Below are positions 1-6,056 of a stretch of 21,391 nt of DNA, piece after piece. Numbering within the stretch: the stretch's first letter is position 1; every line of letters begins with the position of its first letter. The notes below the pieces were generated by a model. The model was given only the letters and a program-made list of their open reading frames with translations. It did not search any database and was not told the origin of the DNA. The DNA lies in IMG/VR virus record IMGVR_UViG_3300033571_016741, positions 1-21,391 of that record; one strand, given 5' to 3'. Source of the stretch: a virus. Made by a program: the position numbers and the translations under genes.

Positions 1-811
1 AACTACCATTTACCAAGCTGTCAGCAAAGTAGTATCGTGTGACCCCGTGTGTTTCATAGTGGTGTATAATTTCGTTGGCAATACTCTTACCTGATCTAAA
101 ACGATATTTGGGACTGGTCTTGGCCACATCACAAAAAGTACAACTTCTTACACAGCCACGACTGCCAATTATGGCCAGTTCTTGATTATCAAAACTGCTG
201 TAGTTGTCTAAATTATAATAGGTATAATCTGGCCAAGGCTGAATATCTAAATCATCAATCTGTTGAAACTGATAGTTACCAATACCAGGACCCTGTCCGT
301 GTTCAAGATACATGGGAATACTTTGTTCAGCTTCACCAGTGATATATTCATCAATTATACCAGCTTGTTTGAAATTTTCAGCAAAGGCCAACTGACTGCT
401 AGTGTTGTTGACATAGACCAACCCGGCGCCACCTACTACTATTTTAGCCTGGGTGTGTGTTCGCAAACGCGGCAAAAATACTTGTCCAAACTTTTGCGCC
501 AGATAAGAAAACAAGCTTACAAATATATAATCATATTGCATGAGATTGGAGCCGCTGATCCACTGATCAATAAACTGTTCAAGACACTGTAGTTGTTGAT
601 TATTAAAACTAGGGCTATGCTCATAAAACACATCATCAAAGTATCCAGTTGATTGGCCTTGAGTAATTAGATACTGATCTAATTTGTGTTGTAAATCTTC
701 GGCCACACACCAATGTCCTTGAAGAGCACACACGTTGGCAATAATGGCTCCAGCTAGACTAGGGCGACTTTTATCCAAGGGAGGTAAATTAATGATTAGA
801 GTTTTGTGCAT
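1..811 (-). CDS. Radical SAM protein with N-terminal B12-binding-like domain (partial, C-terminus outside window)
   Basis: The reading frame is open from an ATG at 811 to the window edge, giving 270 residues with no stop, so the C-terminal part is missing. Residues about 1-170 look like the Rossmann-type cobalamin-binding domain that precedes class B radical SAM enzymes (opening MHKTLIINLPPLD, then VVGGAG near 125-130 and TGEAEQ near 158). The 4Fe-4S motif of radical SAM proteins is clear: GSRGCVRSCTFCDVA, cysteines at 220, 224 and 227 (CxxxCxxC). No DxHxxG cobalamin signature is visible, so B12 use is uncertain. The gene overlaps the end of the upstream gene by 23 bp and is probably co-transcribed with it. 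It has the same architecture as the complete gene at 17568-19466, though the two are not close copies. The substrate is unknown. Confidence 0.88.
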   Translation of the reverse strand, partial: MHKTLIINLPPLDKSRPSLAGAIIANVCALQGHWCVAEDLQHKLDQYLITQGQSTGYFDDVFYEHSPSFNNQQLQCLEQFIDQWISGSNLMQYDYIFVSLFSYLAQKFGQVFLPRLRTHTQAKIVVGGAGLVYVNNTSSQLAFAENFKQAGIIDEYITGEAEQSIPMYLEHGQGPGIGNYQFQQIDDLDIQPWPDYTYYNLDNYSSFDNQELAIIGSRGCVRSCTFCDVAKTSPKYRFRSGKSIANEIIHHYETHGVTRYYFADSLVNGS

Positions 812-1340
812 GCATTAGTTTTTTAATGGCTTGAATTTTTTCAGTCACAAACCCGTATTCAAATCTAGCTTGCCCACTGCGTTGGTGTGATGCAATGTCT
901 AGTTTTTGTTCATGTTTGATAAATTTTTCTTCAATAATCCAACTCAACACAGGTTCTTGTATTACAAAATCAATTCTGCCGTTGGCATACATGCCCAACA
1001 TGCAGGGTTGAATTGTACCATTGTCTTGATGCATGGGCAAATTTTTAATCCATTCCATGCCCATGCTAATGCTTTCAATGCGAATATCATTGATTTTTAT
1101 ATTTTTATCCTTGACTATGCGACCTTGATCATCTACCATGGTATCCCATTTACCATTCTCGCCGTTTCTTTTGGCTAGTCCAGCCATACAGATACGATTG
1201 CTGGGCTGAGCAGGCAGATCAAACTCTAACACTTGTTGTTCTTCTACATGGCCTTGATATACAATGTTGTCATTGTGCATAATACAAATCCAAGGATACT
1301 CATTACAACAACTGCCATGCAAATCAAATTCAATTTTCAT
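789..1340 (-). CDS. Unknown protein, probably beta-rich
   Basis: A 183-residue protein I do not recognise. The first 110 residues alternate hydrophobic and polar residues in short strands (FDLHG, WICIMHNDNIVYQG, VLEFDLP, IRIESISMGMEWI), which suggests a beta-sandwich such as a carbohydrate-binding or structural fold. The last 50 residues are charged and probably helical. No signal peptide or membrane segment is seen. The ATG at 1340 is preceded by AAAAACT and a TATAAT box, with no Shine-Dalgarno sequence, so the mRNA may be leaderless. The 3' end overlaps the radical SAM gene by 23 bp, so the pair probably forms one operon. A sugar-binding role would suit the window but is a guess. Confidence 0.8.
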   Translation of the reverse strand: MKIEFDLHGSCCNEYPWICIMHNDNIVYQGHVEEQQVLEFDLPAQPSNRICMAGLAKRNGENGKWDTMVDDQGRIVKDKNIKINDIRIESISMGMEWIKNLPMHQDNGTIQPCMLGMYANGRIDFVIQEPVLSWIIEEKFIKHEQKLDIASHQRSGQARFEYGFVTEKIQAIKKLMHAQNSNH

Positions 1341-1347
1341 AGTTTTT

Positions 1348-1377
1348 ATTATACTATACTTTGCGGTGGCAAGTCAA
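1348..1377 (-). promoter_or_regulatory. Sigma-70-type promoter for the 789-1340 gene
   Basis: On the minus strand TTGACT (1372-1377) is separated by 18 bp from a perfect TATAAT (1348-1353). Only 7 nt (AAAAACT) lie between the -10 box and the ATG at 1340, so transcription should begin at or next to the start codon. The -35 box shares bases with the T-tract of the terminator of the upstream gene. Confidence 0.75.
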
Positions 1378-1404
1378 AAAAACAGGCACTTCAGAAGTGC
1401 CTGT
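1376..1404 (-). terminator. Intrinsic terminator downstream of the 61-residue gene
   Basis: The inverted repeat ACAGGCACTTC / GAAGTGCCTGT (1382-1392 and 1394-1404) forms a long stem with a tight loop. On the minus strand it is followed by a run of T (complement of the A run 1376-1382). It lies 40 nt beyond the stop of the gene ending at 1445, so it ends the transcript that starts before the AAA+ ATPase gene. Confidence 0.88.
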
Positions 1405-1444
1405 ATAAAATGGGTAGTTGTTTAGTCTACCCAGGAGCTACCTG

Positions 1445-1630
1445 TTAATTTACCAGTTTGTAAGCCTGACCAGTAAATTTTATATCTTTATCATAGACCA
1501 TTCTATATGTCTTGCCATCTACCCGGGTGAATGCATCTGCGCCGTTGTCGTTGTAGTGTATGTCAAAAAATCCCACTACTCGTTTCAAAAGACTCTGTGC
1601 CTGCACGGGTGTTAGTTTACGCTCTTTCAT
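1445..1630 (-). CDS. Small unknown protein (61 aa)
   Basis: The start is set at the ATG at 1630 because AAAGGA lies 7 nt before it. The longer open frame to 1693 would overlap the end of the ATPase gene and has no ribosome-binding site. The product starts MKERKLTPVQAQSLLKRV, predicted helical, followed by a beta-like half (FDIHYNDN, KTYRMVYDKDIKFTG, AYKLVN). It has no membrane segment and no motif I recognise. It follows the AAA+ ATPase gene after 20 bp and ends just before a strong terminator, so it is the last gene of that operon. Confidence 0.75.
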   Translation of the reverse strand: MKERKLTPVQAQSLLKRVVGFFDIHYNDNGADAFTRVDGKTYRMVYDKDIKFTGQAYKLVN

Positions 1631-1650
1631 TTCTATTCCTTTCAACACAA

Positions 1651-2679
1651 TTAGGCTGCTTTCATACAGGTAGTTTCTGCCATGCGTTTCCAATTGCCCG
1701 GGAAACTCTTACGCAAATCTGCTACCTTGATTGCCATGCGTAGACTCATTTCACGCATGCGATTTTGATTGGTGCTCATGAATTCAATGATCTCATCTTC
1801 AACGCAAGGTTCAAAATCATAATCACGAAACAACACACCATCTTTGGCAATTTGTTTGATACGCAGAATTTTGTCACGCATGGTGTCCAAGGTTAGATCC
1901 AGGTAGTGACAACGACTCTGCAAGGCATCCAGGTGGTCACGCAATTTTTGCGATTTCATTTGATCAAACTTGAGGTTGGTAATAAAGATCACTGAACCTT
2001 TGAACTCAAAACTATCTGGAATACCTTCGCGACGTAGAGTGCTGGATTCACTTAACCATGAAATTTTGCGTTTCTTGCCCGAATCCAAGGCACCTTTCAA
2101 CAAGTTCAAGGCCACATCATCCACAAGAATGCTGTCGCAGTCATCAAACACCACCACACAGTTTGTGTCGGAATATTTGTACAGGGTCTGATACAAGCCG
2201 ATTGGAGTGGCTGAGCCTTTGACCACTTCGGCACGCAACCGCTTGGAGCCCATCATCTGCATCATGTGAACCTTTTCAATTTCTTGCTCAACACCAAAGC
2301 TCTTGCCCACACCCGGAGGGCCACTCACAATCATGGCACGAATGTCGCCATTTACACAGGCCTTGGTCATTTCTTGTAGAATGTCAAAGCGTTCACGAAT
2401 ACGAGTGATCACTTCGTCGTCGGTTTCAACAGATGTTGCACCTGGTTTTTCAAACTGAATGGTGTTGTTTTGCATGGTTTCTCCCGTGGTGTATTCAATA
2501 TCATTAATGTCATTTATTCGAATGCGAACTACCCCAAATTCAGGGCCAAAATAACCACCACTGTCCACGGTGACAAACCCACCACGAGCTCCAGTCTGAA
2601 ACCCTTTGACCAAAGTGAATGATACATTGTTCACTGGTTGATTGCGATATACGCCATTGATAACTCTAATTGTGCTCAC
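1651..2679 (-). CDS. AAA+ ATPase with a distinct N-terminal domain
   Basis: A 342-residue ATPase. Residues 1-75 form a separate, beta-rich region (RVINGVYRNQPVNNVSFTLV). The AAA+ core follows, with Walker A GPPGVGKS (120-127), Walker B VVVFDDCD (175-182) and a sensor-1-like FITN (232-235). A late helical part carries arginines (QNRMREMSLRMAIKVADLRK). The start is GTG at 2679, with AAGGAG 6 nt upstream. There is no clamp-loader-type signature and no helicase or nuclease domain, so the substrate is unknown. The family resembles MoxR-like or remodelling ATPases found in many large phages. It has its own strong sigma-70 promoter, implying early expression, and is followed by a 61-residue gene. 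Confidence 0.85.
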   Translation of the reverse strand: MSTIRVINGVYRNQPVNNVSFTLVKGFQTGARGGFVTVDSGGYFGPEFGVVRIRINDINDIEYTTGETMQNNTIQFEKPGATSVETDDEVITRIRERFDILQEMTKACVNGDIRAMIVSGPPGVGKSFGVEQEIEKVHMMQMMGSKRLRAEVVKGSATPIGLYQTLYKYSDTNCVVVFDDCDSILVDDVALNLLKGALDSGKKRKISWLSESSTLRREGIPDSFEFKGSVIFITNLKFDQMKSQKLRDHLDALQSRCHYLDLTLDTMRDKILRIKQIAKDGVLFRDYDFEPCVEDEIIEFMSTNQNRMREMSLRMAIKVADLRKSFPGNWKRMAETTCMKAA

Positions 2680-2712
2680 TACTAGCTCCTTCTTAATTGT
2701 TTTAATAATACT

Positions 2713-2741
2713 ATTATAGCAAATGAATTATTTTCGGTCAA
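2713..2741 (-). promoter_or_regulatory. Sigma-70 promoter for the AAA+ ATPase gene
   Basis: On the minus strand TTGACC (2736-2741), a 17 bp spacer and TATAAT (2713-2718). The -35 box lies inside the last codons of the upstream membrane-protein gene. The predicted leader is about 25-30 nt and contains AAGGAG. Confidence 0.85.
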
Positions 2742-2952
2742 CCATGCTCTTTAGGTGTTCCTCGTACTGAAACTTGGCCAACAGCACAGAATAAATCGTG
2801 TATAAACAAGCGGTTACACCTATCACCATCAGTCCCATGACAAACTGTTCTGGAGTCAGAAACCGTGCCACATAAGAACCCGCCAAACCCATGGCCGCAC
2901 ACATGCCGCCAAATACCACTGTAACCAAACCTGCTTTTAACTTTGAATTCAT
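2728..2952 (-). CDS. Small membrane protein, two predicted helices
   Basis: A 74-residue protein with two hydrophobic stretches, about residues 6-29 (LKAGLVTVVFGGMCAAMGLAG) and 37-60 (FVMGLMVIGVTACLYTIYSVLL). They are separated by a short turn containing TPEQ. The tail is charged (QYEEHLKSMVDRK). It should sit in the host inner membrane. Two-helix topology would fit a holin-like or membrane-remodelling protein, but no lysis gene is nearby, so I assign no function. AAAGG lies 6 nt before the ATG, and a strong sigma-70 promoter lies at 3002-3030. The promoter of the next gene overlaps its 3' end. Confidence 0.78.
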   Translation of the reverse strand: MNSKLKAGLVTVVFGGMCAAMGLAGSYVARFLTPEQFVMGLMVIGVTACLYTIYSVLLAKFQYEEHLKSMVDRK

Positions 2953-3001
2953 ATTTTACCTTTCTACTAAAATTGTTGCCTAAAAACTACATTATGCTAC
3001 T

Positions 3002-3030
3002 ATTATAACAAAACGGGATTTATTGGTCAA
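3002..3030 (-). promoter_or_regulatory. Sigma-70 promoter for the small membrane protein gene
   Basis: On the minus strand TTGACC (3025-3030), a 17 bp spacer and TATAAT (3002-3007). The TGA inside the -35 box is the stop codon of the upstream 58-residue gene. The leader is about 40 nt and carries AAAGG before the ATG. Confidence 0.85.
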
Positions 3031-3203
3031 TCAATTTGTACATCGGCTATTTGCCCGTTGCGAAAAATATAGTAAGCATTTACCAACCCATAAGAAACCC
3101 AAATACAGCCATTGCCCGGCCGCATGCTGTAGTTGGCAATGCCTCGTTGGCGCAGGTCTTCATGTATCAGGATCACTTCAAATTCGTTTAATTCGTTCAT
3201 CAT
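3027..3203 (-). CDS. Small unknown protein (58 aa)
   Basis: A short frame starting ATGATG at 3203 (MMNELNEFEVILIHEDLRQR) and ending with TGA at 3027-3029. The second ATG at 3200 is an alternative start. The product has a beta-like second half (GCIWVSYGLVNAYYIFRNGQIADVQID) and no membrane segment. Support comes from its fit between two promoters and from the -35 box of its own promoter lying directly after the previous stop. There is no Shine-Dalgarno sequence: the -10 box ends 6 nt before the ATG. No family is recognised. Confidence 0.68.
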   Translation of the reverse strand: MMNELNEFEVILIHEDLRQRGIANYSMRPGNGCIWVSYGLVNAYYIFRNGQIADVQID

Positions 3204-3209
3204 GCCAGG

Positions 3210-3238
3210 ATTGTAGCATGTGACTAGAAGTTGGTCAA
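3210..3238 (-). promoter_or_regulatory. Sigma-70 promoter giving a probably leaderless mRNA
   Basis: On the minus strand TTGACC (3233-3238), a 17 bp spacer and TACAAT (3210-3215), then CCTGGC and the ATGATG start at 3203. The predicted transcription start falls on the start codon. The -35 box sits one base beyond the stop codon of the upstream glycosyltransferase gene. Confidence 0.75.
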
Positions 3239-3239
3239 A

Positions 3240-4037
3240 TCACTGCCAGTTATTGACCACAACAGGATCATGGACTTGATGAGGTTTGGGATGACCGTGA
3301 AATATCACGATATCTGTGCTAGTACCAACTCTGGCTCCTGCGCCTGGGTTATGTGCTCTGCGTCGTGAAAAGTCATAGCCACCGTCGGCACACTGCCAGC
3401 GCCAACTCTGAAAACGATCTCCATCTAAAAATCTACGCTGTTCAGGTTTGATAGTGACCTGTAAAAAATCCTGATCACCTTGGTAGCTTCGTATGGTTTC
3501 ACGTGGATCACGCCGATTAAATTCGTCCCAAACATAACTGAAACGAGCAACATTGAACTTCATGACACTGCTGTTCATACCATTGTGAAAAGGCTTTTGC
3601 AAGTAACGAAAGTCACGTATGGTCCAAAAGTAATCACTGGCGCTCTGGGGTATCCAATCAATATTACGAAGAACCACTGTGTCCAAATCAAGGTACAGCA
3701 AATCACCTGTGTGGTGTTCTGGATTAAACAGTTGCACCTTGTACCACCACGAACGTTTTGGTCCGCCAATGCCATCCCACTCTTGTAAACAATGTTTGAT
3801 CATGTGTGGTGGCACACTACGATCGTGTTCGGTGTAAACATGGAACCGTACCTGGCTCGACAAGTGCCTACAGCACATGTTGTAGAGGTTTTCTACGTAG
3901 CGCCAATCATAGCCTTTGCTGTGTATCACGCATGCCACGTCCACAGGTGCGTGATATTGATGTGCTGGCTCTGCAACTGATTCGCGACTCTGTCTTTCGC
4001 GTTCTTTTCTTGCTCGTTTTTCAGCCTTGGTTTCCAT
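3240..4037 (-). CDS. GT-A type glycosyltransferase-like protein
   Basis: A 265-residue protein. After a very basic N-terminus (METKAEKRARKERERQ) comes a GT-A-like core: VDVACVIHSKGYDW, then RFHVYTEHDRSVP, and the metal/nucleotide-sugar DxD motif in GDLLYLDLDTVVLRN (D117, D119). The later GDQDFL (about 196) matches the second acidic motif of GT8-like enzymes. It should transfer a sugar from a nucleotide-sugar in the cytoplasm; the acceptor is unknown. Its start overlaps the end of the GT17-like gene by 17 bp, so it is the last gene of a four-gene minus-strand operon that begins at 6016. Confidence 0.75.
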   Translation of the reverse strand: METKAEKRARKERERQSRESVAEPAHQYHAPVDVACVIHSKGYDWRYVENLYNMCCRHLSSQVRFHVYTEHDRSVPPHMIKHCLQEWDGIGGPKRSWWYKVQLFNPEHHTGDLLYLDLDTVVLRNIDWIPQSASDYFWTIRDFRYLQKPFHNGMNSSVMKFNVARFSYVWDEFNRRDPRETIRSYQGDQDFLQVTIKPEQRRFLDGDRFQSWRWQCADGGYDFSRRRAHNPGAGARVGTSTDIVIFHGHPKPHQVHDPVVVNNWQ

Positions 4038-4824
4038 GAGTCCAGAATGGATATTGTCGTAGCACTCGATCTACCGCAGGTGGGTACCCTGGGTCCGCAA
4101 CATAACGTGTGACACACTTGTGATTGATGGCATTACCAAAATCAATATTACGGAAATAAGTCAAGGTTTGATCGGTATCTTTGTGTTGACTTTCTATGCA
4201 ACTGGCAATTTTGTTTTTGATGATGTCATCTGACCCCATCCAACCCCAGTGCCAGCCCGCTGATTTAGCATAAGTGCCGCAATGGCTGCGATCTTTGCGT
4301 TTTTGTGCGTGACCCACACCGGCTTGTAATCCTTTGTAGAGATGACAAGGATCATCAAAGTGTCGCTTTTTGGCCACCACATGCCCAGCCCAACCACGAT
4401 CCAACTTTTGATCAAATCGATAGATATACATATCTAGGGCACAACTTATAGGCAGGTCCTGACGATCGACCTCGGCCAGTATTTCAGGCACCAGCTCAGG
4501 ATTCAGTATTTCGTCCAAGTCGCTGTGTATGACAATGTCATTGTCATCGGCGTCAGCATAGCCTGGAACCAAGGCTGCACGTTGGCCATTTTCTATATCC
4601 CAGTTGGTCCAGGATTCTGGTATGTCTAGCTTTATGACCCGCAGTCTGTCTCCCCAATGTGCGTAGCGTTCGATATTGTTGCTGAGATGATAAGGTTTGG
4701 GGCGGCCGCTCATGGTCCTGTTTCCTTCGCAGATAACCCAGCGATCTACCCAGTCTTTGGTTAGTTCCAGACGTATATCCAGCATGTGGAACTCGTCATT
4801 GAAAAGTGTTGTGTCAATGATCAT
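4021..4824 (-). CDS. Family GT17-like glycosyltransferase
   Basis: A 267-residue protein resembling GT17 (beta-1,4-mannosyl N-acetylglucosaminyltransferase type). The pattern is the typical opening IDTTLFNDEFHMLDIRL, a VDRWVICEGNRTMSGRPKP region (26-44) and a DxD at D102-L-D104 in IVIHSDLDEILNPE. The ATG at 4824 is preferred. A TTG at 4830 is in frame and would overlap the previous stop, but ATG lies 2 nt after that stop and gives a natural N-terminus. It probably adds a GlcNAc-like sugar. It is third in the operon after two methyltransferase-like genes. Confidence 0.82.
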   Translation of the reverse strand: MIIDTTLFNDEFHMLDIRLELTKDWVDRWVICEGNRTMSGRPKPYHLSNNIERYAHWGDRLRVIKLDIPESWTNWDIENGQRAALVPGYADADDNDIVIHSDLDEILNPELVPEILAEVDRQDLPISCALDMYIYRFDQKLDRGWAGHVVAKKRHFDDPCHLYKGLQAGVGHAQKRKDRSHCGTYAKSAGWHWGWMGSDDIIKNKIASCIESQHKDTDQTLTYFRNIDFGNAINHKCVTRYVADPGYPPAVDRVLRQYPFWTHGNQG

Positions 4825-4826
4825 GA

Positions 4827-5459
4827 TCAAAACTGATAGATTATTTGATAGGCATCATATATGGGCCGTATATTTTTACTTTCAAGATATTCTACAATAC
4901 GCCGCCCTTTGCCAGTCCTACAATTATCCGACAAATGTCTAGAATTGTCATCAATGGCCACTACAGCACCGGGCCTGAGATGATCTTCAATGGATAAAAA
5001 TTCTTTGAGATGATGTTCTGCACTGGCAGTGTCGTTCTCCCATTTGACGTCCCAGCTGTCAAGATAAAATAGATCAACTTCGTGTAGATCACTTTGTTCT
5101 TGCAAAAATTTCACGCTGTCACTGCAATGACTGGAAAAGTTTTTGTCAACAATGTAGTTGTTGGCTGTATTAACTGCCGTGGGATCAATATCAACGCTTC
5201 TAACAGTACCACCATGATGCTTGACAAATTCTGTAAACAACCAGGCACTTTGTCCATCTTTCCAGTTGCCAGGATTTCTCAAAGTTCCAGTCTCTATAAT
5301 TTTGTAATGTTGTTTGTTTTGCTCTAGTAATTTTTGAAACATCAATTGAAATCCGTTGCCACGCTGACAATGTCCTTCAATTAGGCCACGTTTGGCACCG
5401 CTAGACTTGGGCATGAGAACATTGTAATATTTTGTTTGATACGTTTTTAACCAACTCAT
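4827..5459 (-). CDS. Class I SAM-dependent methyltransferase-like protein
   Basis: A 210-residue protein with class I methyltransferase landmarks of the Methyltransf_24 kind: YKIIETGTLRN (52-61) for motif I, VRSVDIDPTAV (86-96) for the SAM ribose contact, VDLFYLDSWDV (128-138) and LRPGAVVAIDDN (161-172). The glycine-rich loop of motif I is poor (ETGTLRNPG), so SAM binding should be tested. The start at 5459 was chosen because AAGGA lies 7 nt upstream and TAATG couples it to the previous stop; a longer frame to 5483 lacks this. It may O-methylate a sugar made by the adjacent glycosyltransferases (inference). Confidence 0.72.
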   Translation of the reverse strand: MSWLKTYQTKYYNVLMPKSSGAKRGLIEGHCQRGNGFQLMFQKLLEQNKQHYKIIETGTLRNPGNWKDGQSAWLFTEFVKHHGGTVRSVDIDPTAVNTANNYIVDKNFSSHCSDSVKFLQEQSDLHEVDLFYLDSWDVKWENDTASAEHHLKEFLSIEDHLRPGAVVAIDDNSRHLSDNCRTGKGRRIVEYLESKNIRPIYDAYQIIYQF

Positions 5460-6016
5460 TAAGATTTCCTTACCACCCAACATCTTCCCATTCTGCTGAC
5501 TTTGATTCCCCGGGGTTTAAAAAAATCCCACACTGCTTGTTGTAAATCTGGATAACCTTTAGTGTAGTCGTCGCCACCAAACATTTGACCTGATCGTATC
5601 TTGGGCCACCATGCTGTCAAGTCATTGGTGACACACTCATAACTGTGTCCGGCATCCACGTAACAAAAATCCACTGAGTTGTCATCAAATTGCTTGGCGG
5701 CATCCCAGCTCATGCCTTCGATGGCTGTGATGTAATTAGAAATTGGTGCAACGTTATCTGTAAAAATCTGTTTGAGATTTTTTAATATGGCGTTGTCATA
5801 GTGTTCGGGTCCGCCTAGCCAGCTGTCTACACAATAAAATTTTCCAATCTTACCAGCATTGATCAACTCTACTGCGCAATAGGCAGCACTTTTGCCGGTC
5901 CATGACCCCAATTCAACCCAGGTACCCCCTGCAGGAAATTCTTGCACAGCCCGATTCAACAAGTCCGTGTTGCGATGATTCATAAAACCATCTATTTTGT
6001 TATAAAAGTGATCCAT
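5459..6016 (-). CDS. SAM-dependent methyltransferase, Methyltransf_24-like
   Basis: A 185-residue protein. Motif I is clear at VELGSWTGKS (34-43), followed by CVDSWLGG (62-69), YVDAGHSYE (119-127) and GGDDY (147-151), the acidic pattern seen in metal-dependent O-methyltransferases. The start is placed at 6016 (MDHFYNK) because a late-promoter-like CGTAAATA ends 5 nt before it. The longer open frame to 6070 would run over that promoter and into the divergent gene. It is the first gene of a four-gene operon and is coupled by TAATG to the next. No Shine-Dalgarno sequence is visible, so the mRNA is probably leaderless. Confidence 0.78.
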   Translation of the reverse strand: MDHFYNKIDGFMNHRNTDLLNRAVQEFPAGGTWVELGSWTGKSAAYCAVELINAGKIGKFYCVDSWLGGPEHYDNAILKNLKQIFTDNVAPISNYITAIEGMSWDAAKQFDDNSVDFCYVDAGHSYECVTNDLTAWWPKIRSGQMFGGDDYTKGYPDLQQAVWDFFKPRGIKVSRMGRCWVVRKS

Positions 6017-6021
6017 GAATG

Positions 6022-6029
6022 TATTTACG
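6022..6029 (-). promoter_or_regulatory. T4-type late promoter box (minus strand)
   Basis: CGTAAATA on the minus strand matches six of eight bases of TATAAATA and lies 5 nt before the ATG at 6016. It is back to back with a second box on the plus strand in the 40 bp gap 6017-6056. Confidence 0.55.
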
Positions 6030-6043
6030 CCATAATATGCACA

Positions 6044-6051
6044 CATAAATA
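6044..6051 (+). promoter_or_regulatory. T4-type late promoter box (plus strand)
   Basis: CATAAATA matches seven of eight bases of the T4 late consensus, followed by TTAGC and the ATG at 6057. No -35 element or Shine-Dalgarno sequence is seen. It would drive the six-gene plus-strand operon. Confidence 0.65.
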
Positions 6052-6056
6052 TTAGC

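Noticed and set aside
263-592. 109-residue plus-strand frame
   Set aside because: It is antisense to the truncated radical SAM gene, whose frame carries a clear CxxxCxxC motif.
1651-2679. Clamp loader (gp44) identity for the AAA+ ATPase
   Set aside because: gp44 has a GTPGTGKT-type Walker A and a collar domain. The N-terminal domain and sensor region here do not match.
4825-4830. TTG start at 4830 for the GT17-like gene
   Set aside because: An ATG two codons later gives the expected GT17 N-terminus and follows the previous stop by 2 nt. A TTG start with TTGA overlap cannot be fully excluded.
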